Positions 51,613-64,000 are shown, counted from the stretch's first letter. The stretch: DNA of 64,000 nt from Rheinheimera sp. 4Y26 (GCF_025245835.1 NZ_JAOBWS010000015.1:1-64000); one strand, 5' to 3'. Translations and numbers: made by a program. Notes: generated by a model not told the origin, from the sequence alone.

Positions 51613-52439
51613 CCCCACACCAGACTCCAGATAATTAACACCGATCCCAGACTAAAAGTCAGCCAGTTCACCTGTTGTTGCCAAAGCGCAAAATTCACCA
51701 GTAAACCGGCCGGGATCAACAGATTATTCATCACTGCCAGCTGATGGGCATTCACTTGCCGGGCACCGGCATTCCACAACCAATAACCCAGGCCTGATGC
51801 CACCAGCCCTAACCAGACTAAAATGACCCATTCGCTTGCTTGTTGTGGCACTTTTTGCCAGTCGGCAAAAAGCCAGGCACCCAGAGCTGCAACCACAGCA
51901 GCGCCGATAAAAAACCAGCCAAAACTTCGTTGTTGTTGCACGCTGCTGCCAAGGTTCAGTTGACGGTATGCGACTTGCCCAAAAGCAAAACAGAGGTTGG
52001 CAGCCTGCACCAACATCAAACCGATCCAGAAATCTGTGGTTGGGGCGGTAAAGCGGATCACCAGAGCACCCAGCACGGCCAAAGTTGCTGGCCCAAGCCA
52101 GCGCCAGCTGATAGTTTTGCGTTGCAAAATACGGTCAAACAACACCACATAAACCGGTGTCAGAATGGTAAACAGCAGTACTTCAGCTACGGTCAGATAT
52201 AAAAAGCTGTGGTAAAAAAACAGATACATCAGCCCAAGCTGCACAGCACCAATAGCGGCCAATGCCAATGCTTGTTTGGGCGGTGTTTTGTAACGGATTA
52301 ACCAGGGTAAAAACAACAACAGTGCCAGTACCATGCGGCTGCCAACGGCCAGATAAGGGTCTACTTTGCCTGCCAGAAACTCACCTATCAGTGAAAAACT
52401 AAAAGACCAGATCAGTGTTACCCAGAGTAATAACTGCAT
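51594..52439 (-). CDS. EamA/DMT family transporter
   Basis: 281 residues with about ten TM segments in two EamA halves: LIWSFSFSLIGEFLAGKVDPYLAVGSRMVLA and LAVLGALVIRF in the first, LVWLGLVASGLGYWLWNAGARQVNA in the second. The substrate, probably a small metabolite to be exported, is not readable. Confidence 0.85.
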   Translation of the reverse strand: MQLLLWVTLIWSFSFSLIGEFLAGKVDPYLAVGSRMVLALLLFLPWLIRYKTPPKQALALAAIGAVQLGLMYLFFYHSFLYLTVAEVLLFTILTPVYVVLFDRILQRKTISWRWLGPATLAVLGALVIRFTAPTTDFWIGLMLVQAANLCFAFGQVAYRQLNLGSSVQQQRSFGWFFIGAAVVAALGAWLFADWQKVPQQASEWVILVWLGLVASGLGYWLWNAGARQVNAHQLAVMNNLLIPAGLLVNFALWQQQVNWLTFSLGSVLIIWSLVWGKRLSN

Positions 52440-52598
52440 GCAAAATTGCCCTTACTGTGAAAAACCGGCCAAGACTAACGTTTTTTTGCCGGATTAAACA
52501 GTATGGCGGCTCGCTATTGTACTAGCGGTCAAAACCAGCATCAGCTTTGAGTTGAGCGTATTGAGTGGATGTTGGGAATGCTGCGAGCAGATCAGAGG

Positions 52599-52633
52599 AA
52601 AAAAGGGCGGTCTAAAAAAACAAGCAACCGCCC
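52599..52633 (-). terminator. rho-independent terminator of the OmpA-like gene
   Basis: Arms GGGCGGT / ACCGCCC with a T/A-rich loop, followed on the minus strand by six T. Directly after the stop codon at 52645. Confidence 0.75.
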
Positions 52634-52644
52634 CTGGGACAACC

Positions 52645-53283
52645 TTATTCGGTTACGGGTTCGATATGAATTTCCACCCGACGGTTCATCGCGCGATTGG
52701 CTTCGTTGGTATTTGGCACTGCCGGGTAATTCGGGCCTACACCCCGGGTTTCCAGACGGATAGGGTCTACCTGCTGCGCAATCAGGTAACTTTTTACCGC
52801 GTCGGCACGGGATTGTGACAACTGCATATTCAGCGCCATTGGGCCTGTGTCGTCGGTGTGACCTGTGATCACCAACATGGTTTTATTGTATTCACCCAAT
52901 ACTTTGGCGATGTCGTTTAACACCGGATATAAATCGGCCCGAATATCAGAGCGGCCCACGGCAAAAGTAACCTGAGCCGGAATATCCAGACGCAGAATAT
53001 CGCCGTCGCGATACACTTTTACGCCAGTACCTGACAACTGCTCGCGCAATGCCTGCTCCTGATTATCCATGTAACGTCCAACGGCGGCGCCTGTTAATGC
53101 ACCTAAAGCAGCACCAATGGCTAACCTTTTATTTTTGTGGTTGCCGGTGGCCTTACCGGCAATGGCACCCACTGCAGCGCCAATAGCCGCACCTTTAGTG
53201 GTGTTGTTCTGATTGATAGTGGCGCAACCACTTAAAGTTAAACTGGCGCAGACAGCTGCAACCAGAAAATGACGTGTATTCAT
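52645..53283 (-). CDS. OmpA-family lipoprotein (YiaD-like)
   Basis: 212 residues. Lipobox LTLSGC, a glycine-zipper segment (GAAIGAAVGAIAGKATG), and a C-terminal OmpA peptidoglycan-binding domain (VTFAVGRSDIRAD, VITGHTDDTGP, LSQSRADAVKSYL, NRRVEI). It ties the outer membrane to peptidoglycan. ATG 53283 is preferred over 53289, as the distance to the lipobox is normal. Confidence 0.88.
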   Translation of the reverse strand: MNTRHFLVAAVCASLTLSGCATINQNNTTKGAAIGAAVGAIAGKATGNHKNKRLAIGAALGALTGAAVGRYMDNQEQALREQLSGTGVKVYRDGDILRLDIPAQVTFAVGRSDIRADLYPVLNDIAKVLGEYNKTMLVITGHTDDTGPMALNMQLSQSRADAVKSYLIAQQVDPIRLETRGVGPNYPAVPNTNEANRAMNRRVEIHIEPVTE

Positions 53284-53514
53284 CAGCATTCCTTGATGTA
53301 AGCATTAAAAGCAGCCTAGTTCGGCAGAACTGAATTTTGGCTGAATCTAAAGGTTAATGGCGGCGGCAGTGTAGTCAGAGCGTGGCGTGGATGCCAGTAA
53401 ATTTGGCGGCATTTTGCTGAACTCGTCCGGCCACTGGATTGATCTGGACATATATACGTCTGAAAAGTTAAGCTCAGGCCGGATTTAACCGGAATGACAG
53501 AGGTTTTTAACAAG

Positions 53515-54621
53515 ATGAACGCGCTGCGTTGGAAGCGGATTGTGATCAAAGTGGGGAGTGCTTTGATTGCGCCGGAAGGCAAAGGTTGTTCCACCCGGTA
53601 TTTGCTGGCGATTGCCCGCTTTATCAGCGAATGCAAATTACAGGGGGTGGAAGTGGTGCTGGTGTCCAGCGGTAGTGTGGCTGCAGGCCGCGCTGCTATC
53701 CCCTTTAGCCATCAACCGCTGCCCATCAACGTGAAACAAGCCATGGCGGCTATTGGCCAGAGTCAGATGATGATGATCTGGAGCAAGCTGCTGGACTGGC
53801 CCTGCGCGCAGATTTTGTTAACCCATGATGATTTACGCGACCGAAGAAGATATCTGAATATCGACAATACCTTACGCACTTTGCTTAGCCATGGAGCTCT
53901 GCCTGTGGTCAATGAAAACGACACAGTGGCCACAGCTGAACTGAAAGTGGGTGACAACGACAACTTAGCTGCCATGGTTGCCACTGTGGTGGATGCGGAT
54001 GCACTGATCATCTGTTCTGATATTGACGGTTTATATAGCGCCAACCCAAAAACCAATCCGGACGCCAGGTTTATTGCCCGGGTTGATGCCATTACACCAG
54101 AGATCTATGCCATGGCCGGTGGCAGCCACCACAGTGTAGGCACAGGTGGAATGGTGACTAAGTTACAGGCCGCAGCCAAAGCCACAGCGCAGGGCATCGA
54201 AACCCTGATCATCAATGGCCAGAAAGCCAGCAGCTTTGATGCGCTGCTCAAAGGCGAGGCTGCCGGCACGCTGTTTTGTGCCCAGCCCGGCCACTTATCA
54301 GCAAAAAAACACTGGTTATTGCACAGCAGCAAAGCCAGCGCCGAAGTGACGCTGGACGCCGGTGCTGTAGAAGCCTTGTTGCACAAAGGCGCATCCTTGC
54401 TGGCCAAAGGGGTAACTGCTGTTCAGGGCGATTTTGATAAAGGGGATGCAATCTGGCTGGTCAGCAGCACAGGTACCCGACTGGCCAAAGGCGTTTGCCA
54501 ATACAGCGCACCTGAGCTGAATAAAATCAAAGGCATTCACAGCAGCCAGATTGAGGCTGTGCTGGGTTATTGCCCAAGTGAAGTGGCGGTACACCGCGAC
54601 GATTTAGTTCTGATGGAGTAG
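53515..54621 (+). CDS. proB: glutamate 5-kinase
   Basis: 368 residues from ATG 53515, one residue longer than E. coli ProB; ATG 53494 gives a longer but unsupported N-terminus. IVIKVGSALI and VLVSSGSVAAGR open the amino-acid kinase domain; VVNENDTVATAELKVGDNDNLAAMVA and GTGGMVTKLQAA follow, with a C-terminal PUA domain. First step of proline synthesis. Five bases before proA. Confidence 0.94.
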   Translation: MNALRWKRIVIKVGSALIAPEGKGCSTRYLLAIARFISECKLQGVEVVLVSSGSVAAGRAAIPFSHQPLPINVKQAMAAIGQSQMMMIWSKLLDWPCAQILLTHDDLRDRRRYLNIDNTLRTLLSHGALPVVNENDTVATAELKVGDNDNLAAMVATVVDADALIICSDIDGLYSANPKTNPDARFIARVDAITPEIYAMAGGSHHSVGTGGMVTKLQAAAKATAQGIETLIINGQKASSFDALLKGEAAGTLFCAQPGHLSAKKHWLLHSSKASAEVTLDAGAVEALLHKGASLLAKGVTAVQGDFDKGDAIWLVSSTGTRLAKGVCQYSAPELNKIKGIHSSQIEAVLGYCPSEVAVHRDDLVLME

Positions 54622-54626
54622 CCAAA

Positions 54627-55892
54627 ATGCAGCAAGTAAATACCACAGCAGAATTGGTGGCTTTATGCCAGCAAGCCAAAGTGGCCAGCCGGCAATTAGC
54701 GCAGTTATCTGAAGCGCAGAAAAACCAGGTGTTGCTGGCGATGGCCGACGCCCTGGAAGCAGCAACCAACGAAATATTGCAGCAAAATCAGCTGGATATG
54801 CAAAATGCGATAACCAATGGTTTGGCTGAGGCGATGCAGGACAGGCTGTTATTAACACCAGAGCGCATTCAGGTGCTAGCCGGCGCAGTGCGGCAAATAG
54901 CAGGTTTGACCGACCCTGTCGGGCAAATCCGTCAGCTGGCGCCAAGACCCAATGGCATTCAGGTGGGACGTATGCGCATTCCGCTTGGTGTGATAGCGAT
55001 GATTTATGAAGCCAGACCCAATGTTACGGCTGATGCCGGCGCCTTGTGTTTTAAATCCGGCAATGCAGTGATTTTACGCGGCGGCCGTGAAGCGTCAAAT
55101 TCCAGTCTGGCCATTGCCAGGGTGTTACAGCAGGTGCTGGTTGCTCATCAGCTCAATCCGGCGGCTATTAGTGTATTACCCAATCCGGACCGGGATTTAT
55201 TGCTGCAGCTGCTGCAGCAAAACAACACTGTGGACTTAGTGATCCCACGCGGTGGCGAAGGTTTAATTCGTTTTGTCAGTGAACACAGTCGTATTCCTGT
55301 GATCCAGCATTACAAAGGCGTTTGTCATTTATTTGTCGATAAAGCCGCTGACTTTAACAAAGCCTTAGCGCTGCTTTTGAACGGCAAAACACAAAGGCCG
55401 GGTGTTTGTAATGCACTGGAAACCTTATTGGTGCATGCCGATATCGCCAACGAGTTTTTAGCTTTAGCCGGCAAGGCTTTGACAGAAAAAGGTGTACAAC
55501 TATTTGGCTGTGCCAGCACTGTTGCTTTGCTGCCACAAGCTCAGGCAGCGTCTGACGATCAGTTTGATACTGAATACCTGGCGCTGGCGATGTCGGTGAA
55601 AGTGGTCGACAACTTTGCCGCAGCTGTTGCGCATATTGAACAACACAGCTCAGGCCATACCGAAGTGATCTGCACCCAGGATATCAGCCGCGCCCAGCGT
55701 TTTTTAAAAGCGATTAACTCAGCTGTGGTGATGGTCAATGCATCATCGCGTTTTTCTGATGGCGGTGAGCTGGGGTTAGGGGCGGAAATTGGTATTTCCA
55801 CCAGCAAGTTACATGCTTATGGCCCTATGGGGCTGGAGTCTTTAACCACGGAAAAATATATAGTGATTGGTGACGGCCAGATACGCAGTTAA
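54627..55892 (+). CDS. proA: glutamate-5-semialdehyde dehydrogenase
   Basis: 421 residues: RIPLGVIAMIYEARPNVTADA, LRGGREASNSSLAI, VIPRGGEGLIRFVSEHS, and catalytic Cys in RPGVCNALET. It reduces glutamyl-5-phosphate to the semialdehyde. GGAG lies before ATG 54627. Forms the proBA operon with the gene above. Confidence 0.95.
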   Translation: MQQVNTTAELVALCQQAKVASRQLAQLSEAQKNQVLLAMADALEAATNEILQQNQLDMQNAITNGLAEAMQDRLLLTPERIQVLAGAVRQIAGLTDPVGQIRQLAPRPNGIQVGRMRIPLGVIAMIYEARPNVTADAGALCFKSGNAVILRGGREASNSSLAIARVLQQVLVAHQLNPAAISVLPNPDRDLLLQLLQQNNTVDLVIPRGGEGLIRFVSEHSRIPVIQHYKGVCHLFVDKAADFNKALALLLNGKTQRPGVCNALETLLVHADIANEFLALAGKALTEKGVQLFGCASTVALLPQAQAASDDQFDTEYLALAMSVKVVDNFAAAVAHIEQHSSGHTEVICTQDISRAQRFLKAINSAVVMVNASSRFSDGGELGLGAEIGISTSKLHAYGPMGLESLTTEKYIVIGDGQIRS

Positions 55893-55955
55893 AGGCCTAT
55901 CTACCTAATGAGTTAAAGGTAAAGCCAAATACTGCAATTGCACTTTGGCTTAAGC

Positions 55956-55985
55956 AAAAAACGCAGGAGAATCCTGCGTTTTTTT
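55956..55985 (+). terminator. rho-independent terminator of proBA
   Basis: Arms ACGCAGGA / TCCTGCGT with a GAA loop, seven T following and five A before; it may work on both strands. Confidence 0.9.
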
Positions 55986-56092
55986 ATGCTCAACATCAGA
56001 GGCACAGTGGTGCTTGCAAACCGGAGCCACTCGCGCAATCTTCTGCCAGGCGAGCCACCGGTTAAGTATGCCCACTGAGTTACTACCGCCAA

Positions 56093-56695
56093 TCAGCCCA
56101 GCCAGGGCGTGTTTTGACGGCGCTGTGCTTCATATTGGGTGATTTGTGGGCTTAAGGTTTCGCTGGCACCAATAAAATCCAGGCCAGACAGCAGCCGTTG
56201 TTTGACGTCCTGATCAATGTTAAAACCAACAGCTGCATTGTTGCCCAGCAGAATTTCCTGATTGGCCAAATCAATTTGCCACTGCTGCGGCCCTTGTTTG
56301 CAGCGGTTAAACAAAAACTCGATATTGGAGGCGCTGAGGCTAATCAATAACATGCCGTTGTTCACGCTGTTATTAAAGAAAATATCAGCAAAACTTTCGG
56401 CGATAATCACGTTAAAACCATATTGCTGAATGGCCCATGGTGCATGCTCCCGCGACGAGCCACAACCAAAATTGGCGCGGGTCAGCAAAATAGCAGCGCC
56501 CTGATACTGCGGCTCATTCAGCACAAAGTCCGGATTGGCGCTGCCATCTGCCTGATAACGCCAGTCAAAAAACAGCGCCTCTGCAAAACCATCGCGGCTG
56601 ACTGAAGTTAAAAACTGTTTTGGGATGATCTGGTCGGTATCCACGTTGTTTTTATCCAGCGGACAGACTAAACCCTTAGCGAAAATCTGGCTCAT
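56093..56695 (-). CDS. leuD: 3-isopropylmalate dehydratase small subunit
   Basis: 200 residues: [37 protein letters not shown]. Pairs with LeuC to isomerise 2- to 3-isopropylmalate. Last gene of leuABCD; overlaps leuC by four bases. Confidence 0.94.
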   Translation of the reverse strand: MSQIFAKGLVCPLDKNNVDTDQIIPKQFLTSVSRDGFAEALFFDWRYQADGSANPDFVLNEPQYQGAAILLTRANFGCGSSREHAPWAIQQYGFNVIIAESFADIFFNNSVNNGMLLISLSASNIEFLFNRCKQGPQQWQIDLANQEILLGNNAAVGFNIDQDVKQRLLSGLDFIGASETLSPQITQYEAQRRQNTPWLG

Positions 56696-58113
56696 GCCTG
56701 CGCTCCTTCTGAAAATGAAATCTGAGAAACATCAACAAACTTACCGGCAATAGCAGCCGCCGCTGCCATCGCCGGGCTGACTAAATGGGTGCGGCTGCCA
56801 CGGCCCTGCCGGCCTTCAAAGTTCCGGTTGGAGGTAGAAGCGCAGCGCTGTCCGGCGTCCACTCTGTCGTCGTTCATGCCTAAACACATGGAGCAGCCAG
56901 GTTCACGCCATTCAAAACCGGCGTTTTTAAACACATCAGCTAAACCTTCAGCTTCGGCCTGACGTTTAACCTGACCAGAACCTGGCACCACCAAAGCGCG
57001 TACACCGGACGCCACTTTTTGGCTACCTACCACAGCGGCGGCGGCACGTAAATCTTCAATGCGGCTATTGGTGCAGGAGCCGATAAATACCACATCCACC
57101 TTGATATCCGTCAGCTTCTGGCCTGCTTCTAAGCCCATATAGGTTAAAGCGCGTTTGGCGGCATCGGCTTTAATTAAATCAGTAAAAGACTCAGGTGCCG
57201 GCACCGGCTCGTTTACCGCAATCACCTGCTCAGGGTTGGTGCCCCAGCTGATTTGAGGTTTGATCTGACTGCCGTCAATAGTCACCACTTTGTCAAAACT
57301 GGCGTCGGCGTCTGAATACAGCGACTGCCAGTAGGACACTGCGGCATCCCAATGTTCTGCTTTTGGTGCATGTGGCTTGCCTTTGAGATAAGCAAAAGTG
57401 GTGTCATCCGGTGCAATTAAACCGGCTTTGGCGCCCATTTCAATGCTCATATTGCACAGCGTCATGCGCCCTTCCATCGTCATGCCACGAATGGCTTCAC
57501 CACAAAACTCCGCGACATAACCATTACCGCCAGCTGTGCCTAATTTGCCGATAATAGCCAGAATCACATCTTTTGGCGTCACAAAAGGCGACAGCTTGCC
57601 TGTGACTTCCACCTTCAGGGTTTTTGCCATTTGTTGTGGCAAAGTCTGGGTGGCCAGCACGTGTTCTACTTCTGAAGTGCCGATACCAAAAGCGATAGCG
57701 CCAAATGCGCCGTGGGTAGAGGTATGGGAATCGCCACACACAATCACCATGCCGGGCTGGGTTAAACCAAGTTCAGGGCCTATCACATGCACTATGCCCT
57801 GATCCGGATGATAGAGATCCAGCAATTCAATGCCATTTTCTGCGCAGTTGGCAGCTAGCGCTTCCAGCTGTTTACGCGAGGTTTCACCGGCGGCGTCATA
57901 GCTACGTACCTGAGTGGAGGTGTTGTGATCCATAGTGGCGAAGGTTAAATCCGGCCGCCGTACTTTACGCCCGGCCAGTTTTAAACCAGAGAATGCCTGC
58001 GGACTGGTCACTTCGTGAATAAGGTGGCGGTCGACAAACAATAAATCTGTGCTGCCGTTTAAAGAGCCCACCACATGGCTTTGGTAGATTTTTTGATAAA
58101 GAGTGCGGCCCAT
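56692..58113 (-). CDS. leuC: 3-isopropylmalate dehydratase large subunit
   Basis: 473 residues: [29 protein letters not shown], the 4Fe-4S cysteines in [14 protein letters not shown] and GCSMCLGMN. An aconitase-like enzyme of leucine synthesis. Two bases after leuB. Confidence 0.95.
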   Translation of the reverse strand: MGRTLYQKIYQSHVVGSLNGSTDLLFVDRHLIHEVTSPQAFSGLKLAGRKVRRPDLTFATMDHNTSTQVRSYDAAGETSRKQLEALAANCAENGIELLDLYHPDQGIVHVIGPELGLTQPGMVIVCGDSHTSTHGAFGAIAFGIGTSEVEHVLATQTLPQQMAKTLKVEVTGKLSPFVTPKDVILAIIGKLGTAGGNGYVAEFCGEAIRGMTMEGRMTLCNMSIEMGAKAGLIAPDDTTFAYLKGKPHAPKAEHWDAAVSYWQSLYSDADASFDKVVTIDGSQIKPQISWGTNPEQVIAVNEPVPAPESFTDLIKADAAKRALTYMGLEAGQKLTDIKVDVVFIGSCTNSRIEDLRAAAAVVGSQKVASGVRALVVPGSGQVKRQAEAEGLADVFKNAGFEWREPGCSMCLGMNDDRVDAGQRCASTSNRNFEGRQGRGSRTHLVSPAMAAAAAIAGKFVDVSQISFSEGAQA

Positions 58114-58115
58114 GG

Positions 58116-60805
<2,690 letters not shown>

Positions 60806-60857
60806 ATTTTGTTCCTCTGTCGCTGATTTTTTATCCCGTTATCAGACCTGGAGGTAA

Positions 60858-60888
60858 CAAAAAACCCCGGCCTGTGGCTCGGGGTTTT
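60858..60888 (-). terminator. leu attenuator terminator
   Basis: On the minus strand an AAAACCCCG-A-GCC arm pairs with GGCCGGGG and a run of six T follows. It sits between leuL and leuA. The 5' arm can instead pair (9 bp, 60880-60888 with 60923-60931) with the end of the leuL coding region, the expected antiterminator. Confidence 0.82.
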
Positions 60889-60910
60889 TGCTGGTTCCGG
60901 TAAACGCGTG

Positions 60911-60994
60911 TTACCAATGCACAAAACCCCGTGGCCTGAGTAGGAGCACGAGGAGGTTGAGAATAATGGCGTTTACACGGTTTTGGCTGTTCAT
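60911..60994 (-). CDS. leuL: leu operon leader peptide
   Basis: A 27-codon ORF whose middle reads IILNLLVLLL, six leucine codons in eight. Ribosome stalling at these codons when leucyl-tRNA is scarce would favour the antiterminator and allow leuABCD transcription. The ORF ends 23 bases before the attenuator hairpin. Confidence 0.85.
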   Translation of the reverse strand: MNSQNRVNAIILNLLVLLLRPRGFVHW

Positions 60995-61036
60995 AAAATT
61001 CTGGTTATTTCTGCACCGCTTGGGTTGATGCTTTTA

Positions 61037-61065
61037 GTAATATCACGGCAGTTTTGGAAATGCAA
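61037..61065 (-). promoter_or_regulatory. promoter of leuL-leuABCD
   Basis: Minus-strand TTGCAT (61060-61065) and TATTAC (61037-61042) are separated by 17 bases. Transcription would begin about 35 bases before leuL. The rest of the 61066-61371 gap shows no gene. Confidence 0.6.
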
Positions 61066-61371
61066 CAGTATAGATGGCCAAACCAGCAGGGTTGTTTTGC
61101 TGCTGTCGGTGCACATGCAGCTTTCTTGTTGAATAACATCAGTATTTTAATTTTTTAAATTCAAACTGCAGCCTGGTGGAGGATAATTTTTCATCTGGAC
61201 AGATAGGCATCTGCATCTGCTGCGCAAATGAGCTGCTGTGGTAGGCAAAAAGGTACTGTTGAATCATCGGCTTGTCATTTAATAACTCCTCCTATAGCCT
61301 AGTCTGAAATTCAGCCTGACTTACTCCAGAGCGCGACTGAATACCCCGCTGCTTAGTAACGGAATACAGCC

Positions 61372-62910
61372 ATGTTATTTAACTCCGTAGAGTTTTTATT
61401 TGTATTTTTGCCGCTTGTTTTGTGGCTTTTTCATCTGGCGCAAACCCGTTTATCTGTTGATGCTGCGATTAAAGTGTTGGTTGTTGCTTCGCTGTTTTTT
61501 TATGGCTGGTGGCAACCGGTTTATCTGCTGTTGTTAATCAGTTCAATATTACTCAATTTTTATCTGGCGAAACTGATTCATCGCTATCGCAGTAAAGCAT
61601 TGATGATCCTTGCTGTCGTGCTCAACCTGTCCAGCATCGTTTATTACAAATATGCCAATTTTTTGGTCGGTAATTTTAGTCTGTTACTGCAACAAAATTG
61701 GCAGTTTGAACAACTCCTGCTGCCCTTGGCCATTTCATTTTTTACCTTTCAACAGATTGCTTATGTGGTTGATGTGTACCGTAAAGGAGAAATTGAACAC
61801 AACATCATGAATTACATGCTGTTTGTGACGTTTTTCCCGCAGTTAATTGCAGGCCCGATAGTTCATCATGGGTCGATGATGCCGCAGTTTGCCGACCCAA
61901 ACCGCTTGGGGGTGAAAGCAACGAATGTTGCCGTTGGGATCAGTATTTTTGCGATTGGTTTTTTTAAAAAAACAGTGTTAGCAGATGGTGCTGCCGTCTA
62001 TGCTAATCCATTGTTTCAAGCTGTTGATGCCGGCCAGTTGACCCCCGGCTTTTTTGAAGCCTGGGGTGGTGCCCTGGCTTATACCGGGCAGTTGTATTTT
62101 GATTTTTCCGGTTATTCGGATATGGCACTTGGTTTGGGGTTGTTGTTTGGTATCTCATTACCGCTGAATTTTAACTCGCCTTACAAAGCTCTTAGCATCA
62201 CTGATTTTTGGCGGCGCTGGCATATGACGTTGTCACAGTTTTTACGGGACTATCTGTATATCGCCCTAGGCGGCAACAGGCGGGGTAAATTCCGTCGTTA
62301 TATCAACTTGTTTCTGACGATGTTGCTCGGTGGTCTCTGGCATGGCGCCGGTTGGAATTTTCTGATTTGGGGTGCATTGCATGGTGGTTATCTTGTTGTA
62401 AATCACGCTTTTTCTGCCGTCAAAACGCAATTTGCGTGGCGCTTACCCAAGGGGATCTCGATTTTGCTGAGCTGGCTGCTGACTTTTGTGGCTGTGGTGG
62501 TGGGCTGGGTGTTTTTCCGCGCAACGACGCTTGATGGCGCCTTAACGATTTTAGCGGGCATGGCGGGATTCAATGGCATCAGTTTGCCTGCTGGTATTCT
62601 TGCACAATTGCAGTTTGCAACGCCGCTGTTGCAGTTGTTCGACGTGCAAGCCAGCCAGGGCGGCGGCGCCGTATTGGTCAGTACCTGGGCCTGGAGTTTA
62701 GCTTTACTGTTGCTGGCGGTGTCAGCCCCGAATGTGCACGACCTTTTTTATCGCTATCTGGCAAGCGAAAGCCGAGCCGGTAAAGGTGCGCCGACGAGTC
62801 GCTGGCAATGGCAGGCCAGCAAAGGCTGGGCTTTGTTGTTGGCATTTTTGCTGGTGATGGGCGTCTCAACTTTAGGGCAAGTCAGTGAATTTCTGTATTT
62901 CAACTTTTAA
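61372..62910 (+). CDS. MBOAT O-acyltransferase (AlgI-like)
   Basis: 512 residues, about 11-12 TM segments. Typical phrases: FNSVEFLFVFLPLVL, FFPQLIAGPIVHH, YFDFSGYSDMALGLGLLFG, DFWRRWHMTLSQFLRDYLYI, and the catalytic His in LWHGAGWNFLIWGALHG. It carries acetyl groups over the inner membrane for modification of a polysaccharide. An SGNH-type gene follows after 12 bases; together they look like AlgI/AlgJ or PatA/PatB. No alginate genes are visible. Confidence 0.9.
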   Translation: MLFNSVEFLFVFLPLVLWLFHLAQTRLSVDAAIKVLVVASLFFYGWWQPVYLLLLISSILLNFYLAKLIHRYRSKALMILAVVLNLSSIVYYKYANFLVGNFSLLLQQNWQFEQLLLPLAISFFTFQQIAYVVDVYRKGEIEHNIMNYMLFVTFFPQLIAGPIVHHGSMMPQFADPNRLGVKATNVAVGISIFAIGFFKKTVLADGAAVYANPLFQAVDAGQLTPGFFEAWGGALAYTGQLYFDFSGYSDMALGLGLLFGISLPLNFNSPYKALSITDFWRRWHMTLSQFLRDYLYIALGGNRRGKFRRYINLFLTMLLGGLWHGAGWNFLIWGALHGGYLVVNHAFSAVKTQFAWRLPKGISILLSWLLTFVAVVVGWVFFRATTLDGALTILAGMAGFNGISLPAGILAQLQFATPLLQLFDVQASQGGGAVLVSTWAWSLALLLLAVSAPNVHDLFYRYLASESRAGKGAPTSRWQWQASKGWALLLAFLLVMGVSTLGQVSEFLYFNF

Positions 62911-62922
62911 TTGGGTCACAGC

Positions 62923-64000
62923 ATGATTGTGTATCTGCGGTATTTTCTGATCAGTATTTTGCTGTTGATAACAGCGATAGCCGGATTCACTTATCTGCTC
63001 AATCCTTATGCGGTGTTTGCTGCCGGGCCACTGGCTGACGTGGTTAGCCGTAAAACAGCAGCTGCTGATAAAGGGCGCTCCATTAAAAGTTATCAGGCGC
63101 TGGTGCAACAGCCGGAAGTATTACTGGTGGGTAATTCCAGAGTTGAAATTGGTTTACCGGCACAACATCCGATTTATCAGGGCAAGGTTTTTAACTTAGG
63201 TCTGCCAGGCGCTGGTGTGTTAATGCAGTACGACTACGCCTGGCATGTGGTGAAGTCGACAGGAAAGGTGAAAAAAATCTTTCTGGCCGTTGATTTTGTT
63301 GATTTTTTGACATCGGAATCAGCGGCAAAGCCATTGCTTGGCAACTGGCAGGGCAGGTTGAATTATCAGCTGAGTCAGGCACATACACCAGTGACAAACA
63401 GTTGGATCCAAGGCAAAGAACAGTTGAGCTTTTTGCTGTCACAAAGTGCTTTTATCGATACCTTTTTGACCTTGATCCAACAGAAAAACGATGTGAACGC
63501 CTTGTCGGAGCATGGCTTTAACGACGGCCGCCTCTACCATCACATAGTTCGAAGTGAAGGTTTTGCCGTGTTATATCAGCAGAAACTGCAAGAGCTCACT
63601 GCACGATTGGCAAATCCAGCATTAAAGGTGCAGCCGCAAAGCAGCGGATTTCAGGCATTGGAGTTATTTTTGCAGCTACTGGCAGAGCAGGATGTTGAGG
63701 TCACGCTGTTTGTGAACCCATATCACTATCCTTATCTGGACGTCATTGCGCAAAGCGGTTTGCAGGGCGAATTTGAACGCTGGAAAGATTTGATAAGCGC
63801 TGTGGCACAAAAGCGGCAGTTATCTTTGTATGATTTTTCAATTGCTTCTGAGTTAGTGATGGCTCCACTGCAGGAGTCCAGCCGGGATATCAGAGACAAT
63901 AAATACTTTTGGGAACCGGCGCATTACCGGCAGGCAATGGGAGCGTTAATGCTGGATGCGATGCAGGCTGGCAATTGCCGGGTTCAGGCAGAAGGGCGGA
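62923..64000 (+). CDS. SGNH-type O-acetylation partner, cut by the window end
   Basis: A partial gene: 359 codons are open to the last base, with no stop. It starts MIVYLRYFLISILLLITAIAG, a single membrane anchor, then a periplasmic domain. LLVGNSRVEIGL near residue 70 is the catalytic block (GNSR in place of GDS), and YFWEPAHYRQ near the end supplies the His. It would take acetyl groups from the MBOAT protein and pass them to a sugar polymer. Confidence 0.75.
   Translation, partial: MIVYLRYFLISILLLITAIAGFTYLLNPYAVFAAGPLADVVSRKTAAADKGRSIKSYQALVQQPEVLLVGNSRVEIGLPAQHPIYQGKVFNLGLPGAGVLMQYDYAWHVVKSTGKVKKIFLAVDFVDFLTSESAAKPLLGNWQGRLNYQLSQAHTPVTNSWIQGKEQLSFLLSQSAFIDTFLTLIQQKNDVNALSEHGFNDGRLYHHIVRSEGFAVLYQQKLQELTARLANPALKVQPQSSGFQALELFLQLLAEQDVEVTLFVNPYHYPYLDVIAQSGLQGEFERWKDLISAVAQKRQLSLYDFSIASELVMAPLQESSRDIRDNKYFWEPAHYRQAMGALMLDAMQAGNCRVQAEGR

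Noticed and set aside
53494-53514. Earlier ATG for proB
   Set aside because: Adds seven residues not present in the family; no better ribosome site.

Overview
This 64-kb window looks like chromosome of an aerobic gammaproteobacterium of the Rheinheimera / Alishewanella type. That placement is an inference from gene content: GlyGly-CTERM surface proteins, a MetJ-type operator, a leucine-leader-controlled leu operon, srkA next to dsbA as in E. coli, CcoG for a cbb3 oxidase, and speA/speE. I saw no rRNA, tRNA, CRISPR array, intact insertion sequence or prophage. The density is high and ordinary, with a few accessory islands.

Layout. 1-276: palindromic REP-like repeats and a terminator. 277-2493: DUF3010 protein, a 48-codon ORF, a secreted TPR protein and a LysR regulator, all on the minus strand. 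2677-5395: a methionine-salvage block made of a divergent MtnB-like gene and an mtnE-mtnU pair, with an exact MetJ box between them. 5539-9902: MFS carrier, cdd, deoA, a methyltransferase and a GNAT. 10105-17480: a tail-collar (MdpB-like) protein and a 2212-residue surface protein that carries an internal GlyGly-CTERM signal followed in frame by an outer-membrane beta-barrel. 17552-21380: a lipoprotein and, divergently, a BlaI-type repressor, an M56/M23 fusion membrane protease and a class-C-like serine hydrolase, with two BlaI-like palindromes. 21404-24793: small membrane and unknown proteins, DUF4920, an isochorismatase-like hydrolase and a RIO kinase. 24900-28835: two DsbA paralogues, srkA and ccoG. 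29192-30575: an unknown small protein and a ParA/RHH partition-like pair. 30748-38630: purT, GNAT, BenE, CWC protein, a secreted cyclophilin, a SEL1 lipoprotein and a K+/H+-type antiporter.

38713-44862: ilvIH, cnoX, a periplasmic S1 protease coupled to an FHA membrane protein, and a response regulator. 45008-53283: a methyltransferase, two LPLAT acyltransferases, divergent speA/speE, a DUF4124 protein, an EamA transporter and an OmpA-like lipoprotein. 53515-55892: proBA. 56093-61065: leuABCD with leader peptide leuL, attenuator and promoter. 61372-64000: an MBOAT O-acyltransferase and an SGNH-type partner cut by the window end.

The items most worth a second look are the in-frame adhesin/GlyGly-CTERM/beta-barrel polyprotein, the BlaI-M56/M23-serine hydrolase cassette with its operators, the MtnB homologue that has lost every metal ligand, the ParA/RHH pair with an inverted-repeat site upstream, and the S1 protease/FHA pair. 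All calls come from reading the sequence; no database search was run.
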